DNA of 64,000 bases from Capsicum annuum (Eukaryota > Streptophyta > Magnoliopsida > Solanales > Solanaceae): the NCBI RefSeq assembly GCF_002878395.1, contig NW_025856392.1, forward strand, positions 211,718 through 275,717. Direction: 5' to 3'. This document shows, piece after piece, positions 20,650 to 34,395 of this stretch (the stretch's first letter is position 1; the number at the start of each line of letters is the position of its first letter). The notes beneath the pieces are model-generated. The model did not search any database, had not been told where the DNA came from, and was given only the letters and a program-made list of their open reading frames with translations. The position numbers and the translations under genes were made by a program.

Positions 20650-22641
20650 TTTAGTATTGGATTAATGACCATTCAGATCATTTTCAATATTTGCATGCCC
20701 TTTTGACTATAGTTTTCCCATATCTACCTCAAGTCATTTATGACTTTCTAGGACAGACAATTCGGTCATCGGCAAGTCATTTTGTGTTTAGAGAAACTTC
20801 CCTAATTTTGATCTTTTGCAGTTAAGAAAAGTGTATTTTGCTTTAACTTTAAGCAAACAAACATGGATGATAATTCTGACTATTCTATGAGCTTTGAATA
20901 TTGATTTTAGGCTAAGGGGATTTTGGTTTTGGTCCTAAAGAATCTGAAATCATTTTGGTCTATTGGGTGGGTTTTTGTTAAAATGGCCCTTTTGGTGTGG
21001 TACCTACATTAGATCAAAACGACCTAACCTCAAATGGAAATTTTAATGGTACTGTTTAGTCCTAAATATTGTATTTGGTAGTGTAGCATTATATGTTTGT
21101 GTTCATGGTATTCCAAAATATTCTCGAGAGTTTGAATAGAGACTTAACACTTGGCCAAAAACCTGTTGTTGCAGGTGCATCAAGTGTAGGGAAAGAATGG
21201 TCTTCGCATTCACGAGACCTTGTTTATGTTCTTAAAGGCAAATTTTATTGCTCATAATTTTTGTGAGCAAGTCTTCGCATTCACTAAGAGTCAACTATAG
21301 AACATTTTAGGTTTTCTCATCCGTGATTGAGCTGAACCTAATAATTTTCATGAAGTCTTATCAAGGTCATATGTCACATTTTCAATAGTGGTTCCCATAA
21401 TTGAAATAAAGGGTCCCTGGGTGTATTTCTCATTAGTAACCTAATTTCAACTCATTTATTTCATGTCTGAAATATCATAAAACCCTTGAGAGCATAGAAA
21501 TTATAGGAGAGTAATCATTGGGTGTTGGGGGTGACTTAGAGATGTCCATGTGGTCATTTCCTCTTCTTTATTTCCTCAAGTTTCCATTTAATTTCCAGTT
21601 TAATTTTCTAGTTATCTTTAAATCCATAGATTATTATTGGGGCTGATTTGGGGCCTAATTATTCTTGAAATCCACCCATTTTAGGGTAATTGACCTATGA
21701 ATGTGTTAATGATTTCAAATTTAGATTTTACCAGTAGGTCATATGTGGGATTTCTTAGTTGGACTTTTGACCTGGAGAATTTATATGCAATATGGGTTAT
21801 TCTCTTCTTAATGAGTCGTTCATTACATAAATAGTGTGGCCACATTCGAAGGCTATTTGGATGGGAAAAGCTTCAAAGTGGTGGACTTTATGAGCTTTTG
21901 ATGGTATCTTGATAGACTAGTTTTACTCCAATGGTTGATAGAGCTTTATTATTGTATTATTGTTCTATTATGCAAACTATGGATAGGTATTTATGACTTG
22001 GTTGATAGTCTATCATATTAGGGGCTAAAGTTAGCCAGTTTTGGGGCCTTTTGGTTGATTTTAGCCCTGTTTCCCTCATAATAGTTACAATGGTAATTTA
22101 CTACTAGTTTGGGTTTAGTTAGACCTTATGATTAAACTGTGAAGCTTAGTCTTTGTTTTGGAATGTGTTTGCCTTAGTATGGATATTTGGGATTATTATC
22201 GGGCCCTACCGACCCTCCCTTTAGGTCAAATGCATAAATTAGCTCCTTAGATATTGAAGAGGCCTTTATTCATTTCTATAGACTCAAACACAAACCTTAG
22301 GGTGGCTTACGCCATTTAATGAATTTTGTTTAGGTTTGATACTTAGGTTAGATGAACTTATGGCCTTTAGAACCTTATACATAAACTTAGTGACATAAAT
22401 GCACTTCACTTATAGATTTGTTCATCCATCTTTGGGACTTAGAATTATTTTATACTGAAAGAAGCTATAACATTGGGCTATCATTAAGTTAACTGTAGTT
22501 TCTATTTCCATCTTCTTTGTTTGCATCTACCATGATTATGGGGGCTTGATTAGGTTATTCCTCTCTTTGTTGCGCCTTCTGGGTTATGGGGGTTTAGTTA
22601 CGTTGTAGTTAAATTATATTTACCTTCAAGTTACCTATTCT

Positions 22642-22691
<50 letters not shown>

Positions 22692-22883
22692 ATTTTCCTA
22701 GTTTTTAATATTATTTTTCTTATGCGTCTTATTCCTAAATTTATATTACGTTCTCACTTTTTTATTATATAGTTATTATATCGATGTTTAGTGCTATCAT
22801 ATTTATATATACCGGTCCTGGTTGACTTACCTATATGTGGGTTAAGTGGCTTTCATCATGATTTGAAGAACTGGATGATGACA
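20650..22883 (+). repeat. 3' LTR region of the second chromovirus
   Basis: This non-coding sequence follows the chromodomain remnant and ends at 22883 in GATGATGACA, after a TTGACTTACCTATATGTGGG motif shared with 1005-1030. It includes a CTTCGCATTCAC word repeated at about 21197 and 21271, and a TA repeat at 22649. The exact LTR start was not found. Confidence 0.5.
22649..22688. repeat. TA microsatellite
   Basis: A pure AT/TA tract of about 40 bases inside LTR-type sequence. Confidence 0.9.
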
Positions 22884-23088
22884 ATTTTTAAATCAATTTT
22901 TTGAAGAAATTTTTGACCTAGAACCAAAATATAACGATGTAGATTTTTGTAGAATCCTTTTGTCTTGTAGATATTTTACTTTATTAGATTAGACATGTTT
23001 GGTGATGATTAGAGGGCATAGTGCTTTCTATTGATGCTCCATACTATGTTTAACCTAGAGGATCTTCCTTACAGGCATGTTGAGATAT

Positions 23089-25508
23089 TGTAAGACCCCG
23101 CAAAACTCTTAGCTTAACTCAGCCCTTAGAGCTTGATAAGGTGTCCCATACTTAGAAATTTCAGCCGTGTTTATTTTTAGAATCATAAGTTAGTGATCCT
23201 ATTTCCCGACCTTGAAGACCTTAAAGTGTCAGTTTTTAGGTTGATTCATGATCAGGTATGTCAATAGGTGTTCTCGGGCAAGTTTTGAATTTTTTGAACA
23301 TCTTGAATCATGTTTGGAAATCCAAACCAATGGATGAACTTGATCTCGACACGACGCATGGCCTATTGCATTGATAAATGTTTTTCTCAGCTCCCAGTGT
23401 CAATTTCAAGTGAGACGATGCAGACTCGATGTGGCTCTTCGGCCATCGCATCGACCCCATCGATGCGGCATGTCGGGCTGTGCGTCACTGGACCCATTTT
23501 CAATCATTAAAATTCCCCGTCCATGAGGATATTTGGGTTATTTTCATAACACTATTTAGCCCCAAAAATACAAAATTAATCACTCTTATAGAAAAAACAT
23601 TCATTATTTCTCTTAAATTACTCAAGAACAAAACCCTAGGAGATCTAATTTCAATTCAAGCTTCAAGAAATTCACCATCAAACTTCAGTAATTTAAGTAC
23701 CAAGGTATGTAAAGTATTCATCCAAGGGTTTTCTTCCACCCTTAGAGTTCAAGAAACTCGTTTGAATTACAGATTAAATGATTTCATAGATTTCATGTTG
23801 GAGTTGAATATAATCTTGATTGTGATGTTAAATGGGTTTTCAATTCCATGATTTGTCACAAATTCCATGAAAACAAGTTAATTTTGGATTGAATTATGCG
23901 AACTTCATGTTCAACTCTTGAATTACAAGTTGAATGTAATATCCATCATAGTATTACATGTTTATTGATATGTGAAATACCTATGCTACCCAAGTGTTTG
24001 TCAAAATGCTTGTGTAAATTGGTTAGTGCAATCATGACATGTTATTATGTGGTTTCATTCATGCACAAGCTCATGTATATCAAGTGTTTGAGAAAAATGT
24101 TTAACTGAATGCATTACTATTAAGAAAGTACTATTATGTACTAAAGTCATGCAGTATGTTACTTTTTATATTATCGAGTCCTGGGGGTATTCAATACCAG
24201 AAAATCTAGCTATTTACCTAGAGCTATAGTAGTTACAGAATAATCTCAGTATTGTTACAAATAATAATACTCAATAATCAGTCCCAGTCTCAGTTCAGTA
24301 GTTAGTTCAAAACTCAGTGAACTCAATTTAGTTCAATTAGACAGCCAATCAGTAATAATTTAGTCAAGCTTGGTACAGTTTAGAATTTAGTTTAGTGTTC
24401 ATCCAGTTGGGAGTAGGAATCAACACAGAGCAAACCCAGGGATGGGTTCATTCCTACAAGTATAGGTTTTGACCCTTAGTAGCAATCCCCGAGTTACAAA
24501 ACTATGTAGCCAACGTAGGTTGAGATATCTTCCTGCCAGACGAGGATGGATACATCTTACATGAGTTTTCCTACAAGCGAGGTTTGATGAAAGTGCTTCT
24601 TGTCAGAAAGGGTTAACTCACAGCTTGTCTTTACCCAAGGCACGGTATTGACACCCTTCCAACTGAGGTTATGGGTTGGACCCCAATATATTTTGAGAGT
24701 GGCATGTCGGTTAGATAACTACCTCCCATAGTTTCAGTTTCATTCTTAGCATAGAACTCAGTTCAGTTCTACAAATTTAGGACTATCAGACACAGTCTCC
24801 CAGCTTAGTATAGAACTTAGTTCCATTCTACAGAAAAGGACTGGAAGATTTAGTTGCTCAGTTATAAGTATATAGTATCAGTAAACTCAGATATCAGTTA
24901 ATCAGTATTCAGAACTCAGTATCCAATGTTAACGTGATCTCAGTAACAGTTTATGTATTCATACATATACTCACATGCAGTTACATCCATGTTACTGAGC
25001 TAGTTGTTGTCCATGAATATTAACCCATGCATATCAGCCTACCTTACTTAGCATACCAGTTAATTAAAAGTACTGACAGATACTTTTCTTTTGCACTATG
25101 ATGTCTTATAACATAGGATCAGACGCATGGGCTCTTGACCATACTTAGAAGCCTAGATTATGAGCAGTAGATTTAGTGATGAGCCCCCATAGTTCGAGAA
25201 TAATGTTACCTTTCAGTACTTTAGTAGTTCAACATTCAGTACACAGAGTTAGTTGGGTAGAGGCTTTCAGACTAGAGTATTTCAGACAAATATTCTATTT
25301 TTAGTATTCATTTATCAGTATTCAGTATTTGTTTTTAGTTTTGAAACTTATGGAGACTTCAACCTAATTTTTGTATTTATTTTAGTATTATTATTATTAC
25401 CCTGTGATTACTCAGTGTTCACAGCAGATATTAGTCATAGGTTAGCTTGTGGTCCTTTGGGGTCGTAAGTGCCATGTTGCATTCGGCGTATAGTCTCTAG
25501 GAGTTACA
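23089..25508 (+). repeat. 5' LTR of element 2
   Basis: It begins TGTAAGACCCCGC and ends GAGTTACA, five bases before the primer site, giving TG...CA termini and about 2.4 kb. It contains a CG-rich word cluster (CGATGCG/GCATCG types) at 23345-23495, then an AT-rich leader with AAACCCTAGGAG, and a consensus splice donor AAG|GTATGT at 23702-23710. The ORFs at 23310, 23429 and 23896 within it are probably accidental. Confidence 0.8.
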
Positions 25509-25512
25509 AACT

Positions 25513-25524
25513 TGGTATCAGAGC
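25513..25524 (+). other. primer-binding site (tRNA-Met) of element 2
   Basis: TGGTATCAGAGC is an exact copy of the site common to plant gypsy elements, four bases after the LTR end. Confidence 0.9.
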
Positions 25525-25732
25525 CTAAGGTTCAACAGAGTCCTAGAAAGTCTGAAAGCTGCGACTAGTAGAGTCTAATACATGTGTGTGTTGCGCACCA
25601 CACTTATGGACAAGGGGCTATGAGACATTTGTAGGAAAAGTTTGCCTTCTTTCAGTATTTATGTCAAGCAATTGTGCATGAGCTCAAGTTACACTCTCAG
25701 TATAATCTTTTTCTTCCTTTTGATTATAGAAC

Positions 25733-26790
25733 ATGCCTCCCAAGAAGAACGAAAGAAGAACAGGAAATCAGCCATCCCCTCATCCTATTCAGGTTGATCC
25801 TCTGGATGAGCATGTCTCCCATGCAGAATTTAAGGCTGCATTTACTACTCTAGCCAATTATATAGCAGCCCAGATTGAACGCCTAACTACCATTCTAGCC
25901 AAACCAGTGGCCAATACTACTGCAACTAGGATTCAGGACTTCACTCGAATAAATCCTCCATCTTTAATCAGATCAAACTCAGATAAAAACCCATAAGATG
26001 CAGAAGGTTACAGATATTATGGGGGTAACTACAGGTGAGAGTGCTGAGTTGTCCATATATCAGTTACTGAATATGCCTTACTCATGGTTCAAGCAATGGA
26101 AGATAGAGAGGGCCGCAGATACAGGGCCAATATAATGAGAGGAGTTTTCTACTACTTTCCTTCATAGGTTCTTCCTACTGGAGTTAAGGAAAGCTAAGGT
26201 TTTGGAGTTTATTAATATAAAGTAGGGCAATATGACAGTGCAAGTGTATTATCTTAAGTTTACTCAGTTAGCCAGATATGCCCCTCACATGGTAGCAGAT
26301 AGCAGATCGAAGATGAGTAAGTTTATGTTGGGTGTGTCTAATAATATGGTTAAGGAGTGTAGTACGAAAATTTTGATTAAAAAGATGGACATATCCAGGC
26401 TCATGGTGATGCTCAGTAAATAGAAGAGGCTAAGAATAAAGATTAAAAGAGAGAGAACATATAGCTTCAATTTCACTGAGCTTAAGTTAGAGGGTGGTAA
26501 TCATTATCAATTCTGCACAAAATCATTAGTTCCAGCTTCGTCCTCAGCATGTGCTCTAGTGCCAAAATTCAAAGATGGTAATAGAGAAAGAGCATCAGGT
26601 CCTAAAACCCAGGGTAGTGTTAGTAGTGCCTGAACAAATCTATTTTTCCAAAGATATAGCAGAAACCATCAGGGTGTCGCCAGAGCTAGCAATGATGTGT
26701 GTTTCAAATATGGCAAGCCAGGCCATAGGATCAAAGAGTGTGTTCAGGTGGGTTCTCAGAGTCAGCATAACCGTCCCCCAGCTCAATCTG
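25733..26790 (+). pseudogene. gag of element 2, degenerate
   Basis: The start ATG at 25733 begins MPPKKNERRTGNQ and the first 87 codons are open. It lies four bases after TTTTGATTATAG, a good 3' splice site. The capsid core continues near 26050-26430 with stops (for example TAG at 26224). The zinc knuckle at 26700-26741 reads CFKYGKPGHRIKEC: its second Cys is Tyr (26709-26711), and the other ligands are kept. The protein would assemble particles and bind RNA, and this copy is dead. Assignment is secure from the knuckle and position. Confidence 0.7.
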
Positions 26791-26899
26791 GTCGCCCAAA
26801 CTAGCAGGGTGCCACTTAAGATACCACCAGTAGGCAAAGACCAAACAAACTCTATGCACTTCAGTCTCAATAGGATTAGGAAAGTTCTCCTGATGTGTT

Positions 26900-28235
26900 C
26901 ACTGTTATGTTATAAGTTTATCATTTACGTGTTTATTCTTTGCTATATCCAGGAGCTTCTTTGTGCTTTGTAACTCCTTAGATAGCCGTTAACTTCAGAG
27001 TCAGTCCCAAAATTCTAGCAGAGCCTTTCACAGTTTCAACCACAGTGGGTAAATTAATTTTAGCCAGGCGGATATACAGGAACTGTCCAAGTATAGCATC
27101 TCAGAAAGTTACTTTAGAAGACTTTGTAGAGCTAAAGATGACAGATTTTATTTCATTATTGACATGGATTGGCTTCATTTATGCTATGCTTCAGTTGACT
27201 GCAAAAACAAAATTGTTCAATTTCAGTTTTCGAATGAAACTGTCCTAGGGTGGAGGGGTAGTACTTCAGCTCTTAGGAGTCAGCATATTTCATACCTTAG
27301 GGCGAGGAAAATGATATCTAAGGGATGTTTTTATTATCTTGTTTGAGTTCAACACTCAAGTTCAGATACCCCTAATCTTGAATCAGTGTCAGTAGAATGT
27401 GAATTCCTAGATGTGTTTCTCCAAGATCTTCCCGGAGGTCCTTCCGATAGGGAAATTAACTTTATAATAGACCTTTTCCCATATACTTAACCCATCTCTA
27501 TCCTGCCATATAGAATGACTCTAGTAGATCTCAGAGAATTAAAAGAATAGTTAAATAATTTCCTAGATAAGGGATTTATCAGACCCAGTGTATCCCCGTT
27601 GGGTTGACCAGTCCTATTCATGCGTAAGAAAGATGATGCTCTTAGAATGTGTATAGACTACCATCAGCTAACTAAAGTCTTGGTCAAGAACAAGTATCCA
27701 CTTCCCAGAATCAACTTGTTTGACTAACTTCAGGGTGCCAACAACTTTTCTAAGATACACCTCAAGTCAGGCTATCATCAGCTCAGAGTCAGAGAATGTG
27801 ACATTGCGAAGATAACTTTCCGAACCTGGTATGGTGACTTTGAATTCCTATTCATGTCATTTTGTCTTACCAATGCCCCAGCAGCTTTCATAGACTTGAT
27901 GAGCTTTGTGTTCAAGTAGTACTTGGAAACTTTTGTGATGGTCTTTATTGGTGACGTTATTGTCTACTCCCGCAGTGAGCATGACCATGCAAACCATCTC
28001 AGAATAGTGATATAGACCCTCAGAGCCCATCATATGTTTTCCAAATTTAGTAGATGTGAATTTTAACTAAGATCAGTAGCTTTTCTTGGTCATATCATTT
28101 TCGGTGATGGCATTAGAAATGATTCTCAAAAGACCGAAGTAGTGAGAAAATGGACCAGACCCATCACTTTATTAGATATCAGGAGTTTCTTAGTCTTAGC
28201 CGACTATTACCAATATTTTAGTGAGGTATTTTCCC
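26900..28235 (+). pseudogene. pol of element 2: protease and RT only
   Basis: The protease region near 26930-27160 reads YPGASLCFVTP with the catalytic Asp position lost, then open sequence (27045-27248). RT spans about 27400-28235. Its catalytic box reads FIGD (27944-27955) instead of an Asp pair. The core includes [20 protein letters not shown] and ends in RSFLVLADYYQYF just before the fusion. TAG stops stand at 28013-28015 and elsewhere in Gln positions. RNase H and integrase are absent because the sequence jumps into LTR at about 28236. Confidence 0.75.
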
Positions 28236-29197
28236 TGCCCTATTTAGCCCCAACATACAAAATTAATCACTCTTAGGGAAAAATATTCATTATTTCTCTC
28301 AAATTACACAAGAACAAAACCCTAGGAGATCTAATTTCAATTCAAGCTTCAAGAAATTCACCATCAACCTTCATAAATTCAAGTACCAAGGTATGTGAAG
28401 TATACATTCAAGGGTTTCCTTTAATCCTTGGAAATCACAAAAAGCTTTTAAATTACAAGTTAAATGATTTAATAGATTTCATCTTGGATTTGAATATAAT
28501 CTTGATTAGATGTTAAATGGGTTTTCAATTCCATGATTTAGTATAAATTCCATGAAAACTAGTTAATTGTGGATTGAATTATTCGAACTTCTTGTTAAAC
28601 TCTTCAATTACAAGTTGAATGTAGTATCCATGATAGTATTACAAGCTTATTGATACGTGAAATATTCATACTCCCTAAGTTTTTGTCAAAATGCTTATCT
28701 GAAATGACTAGTAGAAGCATTACATGTTATTATGTGATTTCATTCATGCACAAGCTCATGTATATTAAGTGTTTGACAAATATGTCTAAATGAATGCATT
28801 ATTAGTAAGCAAGTACTATTATGCTACCTAAGTCATTAAGTATGTTACTTTTCATATTATCGAGTACTAGGGGTATTCAATACCCAAAAATCTAGCTATT
28901 TACCTAGAGCTACAGTAGTTACAGAAAAGTCTCAGTAGTGTCATAAATAGTAATACTCAGTAATCAATCCCAGTCTAAGTTTAGTAGTTAGTTCAGAACT
29001 CAGTGAACTCTGTTTAGTTTTGTTAGATAGTATGATAAGTAATAATTCAGTCAAGCCTAGTAAAGTTTAGAAATTAGTTCAGTGTCTATTAAGTTGGGAG
29101 TAGGAATCAGCATAGAGCGAACCCAGGGCTAGGGGCATTCCTTCCAGCATAGGGTTTGTCCCTTAGTAGCAATCCTGAGTAACAGAACTACATAGTC
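28236..29197 (+). repeat. internal LTR fragment fused to pol
   Basis: It aligns with 23552-24507 of the 5' LTR at high similarity, including the leader, the splice-donor word AAG|GTATGT (28388-28396) and the GAACCCAGGG region. Both ends of a normal LTR are missing. Confidence 0.8.
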
Positions 29198-31316
29198 TCT
29201 TGTATTTTTTCAATTGTTTTGGATTGGGGATGACTCTAAGTTTAATGGCAAGCAACTCAGTAGGTTCCAGGGTCTTTTGGATGCATTACAATTATTTAAT
29301 TACTTATCTTAGCTAGTCTTTCAACTTGTGTATACACCTAGAGTAGATTATACATAATCAACTTATTAATCTTGAATAATTTATAGTGAGTACCTATTTA
29401 AGAGCTTGAATCATTTTAGTGCACTTTATCGTGCTGTTTGGGGCTTAGTGTGATTTTAAGGGATAATTGTGTTATTATAGTTATTTAATTGAACAATTGA
29501 GGATTAGAAAATAATTAGCATATAAATAGACTTGCAATAGTCGAGATGGTTATTAGGGTTTAGTATCTCTTATTGAAGGATATTATTAACTCGCTTTGTT
29601 CTCTTTTAATTAATTTAATCTAATGATGTAATCTTTAGGAATAATGAGTCTTATTGTATGGAATTAGCTAGTTTTGGCTATGTTTCTCTATATATTATTA
29701 TTTGGATTGCTTACTATTTTCATCTTTCTTATGTTGCAGGTGGTCACTAAATGTTATTATTGACTTGAGAGATTATTATTATGATTGTAATGACTGAGTG
29801 AGGGCTCGAATTGATATTATAGGCATTATTTGTGCATTAGATTGCCTTATTATTATCGTGATTCCAAAGTGAGGCTTGAATAGATATTATATGCCTTATT
29901 TAAGGATTAATTTATCTTATAATTATTGTGATGCCAAAGTAAGGGCTTAGATTTAAATGATATTACAGATGTCTAATATAACTATTTATTGTAATTGTGA
30001 CATACAAGGGCTGATACCATGAATTATTGCATATTTAGTTGATTATGAGCTAATTTATACCTATATTAAATTTATTATTATCCTTAAAATGATGGGTTGT
30101 GATCATTAAAATCTCATTATATATACAGATTCATCAGATTGGTAGAGAAACATTAATTTTGGTAGAAAATGAAACACTTTTCAAAACCTTTATTCGGGAA
30201 ATGTTTTGGCAGGCTGATTGATACTTGAGATTTGATATTGTGAATGTATATGGTCCTATCCTAAAAGTGAGTAGGCTCTAAAGGCATATACAAAAGCAAT
30301 ACAATGACTTATATCATCATTATTCTGTTATCATTACTATATTACATTGCATTTCTTAGCATGGTTTGATATTGTGTGTGAGTATTTACTTTTGTATTGA
30401 ATTATTATAGTTGAATCTTGTTTGTGAGATTGTGTATTCCATATATATTTAACTGGATTATATCATTTTATATCATCTCTTAGTTGATTTGGAGGTTAAG
30501 ATATTATGAGGTGTGGGATATGGCTTTGGTTTGATTAGACAGATTGTTGTGTCACACTTGTTGGTAATATGTTCTTAACATAGATATGCACTCTGACTAT
30601 TTTATTACACATTATTGGTTGAATATAATTGATTGAGCCTTCCATGTTATGTTAGTAGTTTCTCTCACAAATGTCATTTTTTACTTGTTGATCATAGACT
30701 GACTAGTGTCGACTCAAACTAATTAATTTGCCTACCCTATTTATTGATATTCCTATGACAGTTGTGTTAGGATACCCTATTAGGATGAAGTGGTTTATTT
30801 AATTATTATAGATTGATTAGGTGACTTGGGCAATTGGGTGGTGGTATTCGCCATAACTTTGGATTAGGGTCGAGTTATTAATGATTCTTGTTAATTACAT
30901 GTGTTTCATACTCATTTCTAATTTTCTTTCTTTTTTTCTTTCTTATGTACCCTATGCAAGTATTGGTTTGAGTAATAGATCTTAGCTTTTGTTACCTCAG
31001 TGTTGAAGTTGCAGATATTAAGGAAGGGCCTGGCATTTCACAAGGCTTGCCCGAATCTCTCTTTTTTAGTCTTATGTTTTATCCAATTTTATGATACATT
31101 ATATTCTTGATATTATTCAATATTAAATCTTGTACTAGTGATAACTTGGCCTGGGATGTTTCTTGAATTATTATTCCAGCTTTAGTTATTTTGGGGATTA
31201 TTCTATTCTTCTTCCACTTCTGATTTTCTTTGAGTATTGCGTTAGGGTTGGGATAGGCTTACCTATTCTGGATAGTATGTTAAGTGCCAACATGCACTCT
31301 GTTTCGCATTATGACA
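29198..31316 (+). repeat. gypsy LTR, different family, 3' end defined
   Basis: It ends GCATTATGACA at 31316, three bases before a primer-site-like TAGTATCAGAGC. No gene was seen. The 5' boundary is unclear because it meets the truncated LTR of element 2 at 29197. Confidence 0.5.
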
Positions 31317-31319
31317 AAC

Positions 31320-31331
31320 TAGTATCAGAGC
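31320..31331 (+). other. primer-binding site (tRNA-Met)
   Basis: TAGTATCAGAGC matches the common site at 11 of 12 positions and directly follows an LTR end. Confidence 0.7.
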
Positions 31332-31778
31332 CCCAAGTTTAATGCTCTCATTATTACTGTGCAGTCTAGTAGTTTGTAGATTAGTGCAGAGACCTTTATT
31401 AGCTATCTTTAAGAGGTTGCAAAACTGTAAGGGAAATCCAATACATTATTTTATGTCATGTGTTATAGGTTAATGTTATATGAAAATCTCTTCTTCACTA
31501 TGTTACTGATGGTGCAGACAAATTGTTCTTTGGCTAGAGATTTAGATCCCGTGCCTTTGATACACAACAGTATTAGTGGTTAAGGCAAAGGTTGGATTGG
31601 AACATCTATACCAGCTAAATGGAAAGTTGGGATTTTCTTATTATGCTTTGGGGTTACTTATGATTAAGGATCTATTAACATAGAGGGGATGAGCTTGTCA
31701 CAAATACCACCAGTAATCATGTCCATATCTGTGCTTGGGGATTACTTGGTAAGGTTATTGGGTTTTCTGGAGACGATG
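31332..31778 (+). other. leader and possible gag start, interrupted
   Basis: About 450 bases follow the primer site before the minus-strand element cuts in at 31779. A short reading segment from about 31511 (MVQTNCSLARDLDPVP) may be a gag N-terminus. Support is weak. Confidence 0.3.
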
Positions 31779-34395
31779 TGTCACGACCTGAATCGGGGCC
31801 CAGGCCACGATGATCATCCCGAACTATGAATGCCCGATAACCCTACTCTATAGGCAATCATATACATAATTCATTAACAATAAGGAAAAATGGAAAACAA
31901 AACAGAATCATGGTCATCGAATTTCAACAAAACATTACGGTTATAAGTTTAACACTATCCAAATCCATCTAACACCTATCTGCGAAATCTCTACTAACTC
32001 AAAGAAAACAACATCTATTTGAAGATCGGTACAAGGCCCCCGATTGGAATATGAACTAAAAATAATAATATCATGAGATAAGGCCTTTTGATCATCTTAC
32101 AATGGTCTATAGCTTTGCAGGATCTCGATACTGATCCTCACAAGCTGAAATATAGGGGTTAATACAAATTTACTAGTACACAGGGTAATCCAAAATAACA
32201 TACTTTTATATAACATAAGGGAGAGAAATTTATGAAATATTTTCCAAACGATATATGAAAACATATGGGCATTCTTTTAAAGACTACTAAACATTTCTTT
32301 GAAACCATGACCCACTCTTTATTTTACTTTTGGTCTAGACGATACACCCTAAAATCTACAATTCCATGGGCTATATGAAATCCGCCCTTGACTCGGCGGC
32401 CTATCCCCTAATCCAAGTTTTCCGGAAGGATTGGAGTATCTAGAAGGGGGACACGCAAGATAACACAGTATGGTTCCAAAATATCCAATTATATCAACTA
32501 GTCATGGTAGTGCACAAGATCACAAAGCTGGGCTCCTAACCATAGTCCCAATTTGGACGACATGAATCAAGGTAACAAGATCACAAAGAAATCACATTTT
32601 CTAGCGTTGAGTCTATCAACTCATAATTTCTTCAGGTAACCATCTAACTCTCTTTAATCCATCTTTAACTTTTTATGAACATGCATCTTTCTGAATTCAA
32701 AATCTAAGTAAAATCTATATTTTCGTCCGCTCTGAATTTGGTATGGTATTCATCTGATTGGTATCGTGATACCAAGACTTTCAAGTCATATCTCTAAGCC
32801 ATAAAGTATCAAGTTACAAGCTATTCATTCAAAAGAATGTTTAACCCCCAAAAATTTCAAATAGTATAAGAGAACTCATATTTCAAAAAACATATGTCAA
32901 ACAATGTAAAAATCCTCTCTTTTCAACATTTCAACAAATGGAGGTCAATTTCACAAAATAATCATTCAATTCTTTTGATTATCACATTCATCCTTTACAA
33001 AGATGAAATATACCTCTCTGCAATTCACAATCGACATAAAATTCATAATTGATAGTAAAACCCTTGGTTCTTGATTTAGGATATACAATTGAGTAATCCA
33101 TGACTTGTCAATCAAAGAATAACACCATGAAAGGGAAAATTCATTATTCATGCTCTCAATTCATGTATCAAAACTTAAAAAACATATATACATATACGCG
33201 AGAAAATCAATTTCAAGGGGAAGACCCTATGACTAAAATATTATATCATTGTAAAAGGATTTCATGATTCGGTTATTTAAATAATTGTTCAAAACACTCT
33301 TTGTAAACATGATTGTGTATCTTTAAACTTGATAAAAATCATAAATATTAAGCCCATTAATTTAAGATAGCTCCACGTACCCTAGATTATTTAGTTTAAA
33401 CATTAGAACCCAGATCTTGATTTCTTTCTTGGAAATGATAGATTGAAAGGCTTGAATTTTTACCTTGAAGGAAAACCCTATTTTCTTTTGTTCATGAGAG
33501 TAGAGAGGATTGAGATGTGTTTAAAACTGATAAACGATGGATTATAACACTTAGGGTATGGTTTAAATTTTTGGAGAAGGAGTTTGGGATGGAAAATTAC
33601 CAAAATACCCCATAGAAACCAAAGAAATAGCAGAAATTCTTTAGTCGGCAAGCAAGGGTGATGGCTTGTCACCTAAGTCATCATTTTTGGGCTGGAAAAT
33701 TCCCTTTACTGTTATAGGAGGACGACTAGGGCTGATGGGTCTTCACTTAGTTGAAGGCTCGTCAACTTAGTTGTCACCTAGTTGACAAGTCGCCAACTAC
33801 GTCCTCACTTCTTGGCAGTCAGACACTATGAAGTGAGATAAGCATAACTTTCTACTCCCATATCGGATTAAGGTGAAACCGGTGGAGTTGGAAAGAAGAC
33901 TCAGAGGTCGTTTGAATGAGATTTTTTTTCTCTTATAAGCTAAAAGCTAGAAAATCTAGCTTTTGGATTTTGTCTTATTTATGCCTTTTTATTTTAAAAT
34001 AAATTACTTTTATGCACTTTAAAAATTTACCCAAACACTATTTTTGGCTTAAAAGTTATTATAACCTTAAAAGCACTTAAAATAAGCCCATCCAAATAGG
34101 CACTCAAAGACCTTTAATTTGATATATAGTAGACCCTATAACTTGTTATTTACAATATGTTTTGATCGATGGAAGTTGACCCAAGTTTAGTTGTTCACTA
34201 AAACATAAGAGATAGGAAAGTTTCCACTCGTCTTCTAATTAGGGGATTTTCGTGACCTCAATTCATATCCAAAGGTATTCACACCCTATAGAATTGATCA
34301 TCACACATTTATTAATAAAGAATCATTGGGTTTTGGTCTATATGGGTAGGAACAATGGTTTGAAATCTAGCACGAAAAAAATGTGGGGTGTTACA
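31779..34395 (-). repeat. 3' LTR of the LARD-like element
   Basis: Read on the minus strand it starts TGTAACACCCC at 34395 and ends GGTCGTGACA at 31779. It carries a word cluster (GTCGTCAC, CACCTAGTTGAC types) at 33640-33840. A leader with AAAACCCT lies at about 33470 and a donor-like AGG|GTACGT at 33382-33375. A MITE-like insert occupies 33907-34101. Confidence 0.8.
33907..34101. mobile_element. hAT-like MITE
   Basis: A 195-base AT-rich insert begins GTCGTTTGAATGAG. It ends with the reverse complement of GCCTATTTGGATGGG, giving imperfect terminal inverted repeats of the TTTGGATGG type common in plants. It is flanked by ACTCAGAG (33899-33906) and ACTCAAAG (34102-34109), an 8-base target duplication with one mismatch. 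That length is typical of hAT elements. It has no coding capacity. Confidence 0.65.

Larger units (their letters stand above)
23089..29197 (+). mobile_element. Ty3/gypsy chromovirus, element 2 (pol fused to LTR interior)
   Basis: A complete 5' LTR, a primer site, gag and pol as far as the end of RT are followed directly at about 28236 by sequence matching the inside of its own LTR (from about 23552). RNase H, integrase, the polypurine tract and the first ~460 bases of the 3' LTR are missing. The LTR fragment itself stops at 29197. Confidence 0.75.

Noticed and set aside
23310..24108. Three ORFs of 66-140 residues
   Set aside because: They lie wholly inside the 5' LTR of element 2, overlap each other in different frames and cross the splice-donor word. 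The LTR fragment at 28236 does not preserve them.
25513..25524. tRNA-like words (TGGTATCAGAGC) as possible tRNA genes
   Set aside because: Only the 12-base complement of a tRNA 3' end is present, next to LTR ends. There is no cloverleaf, so these are primer-binding sites.
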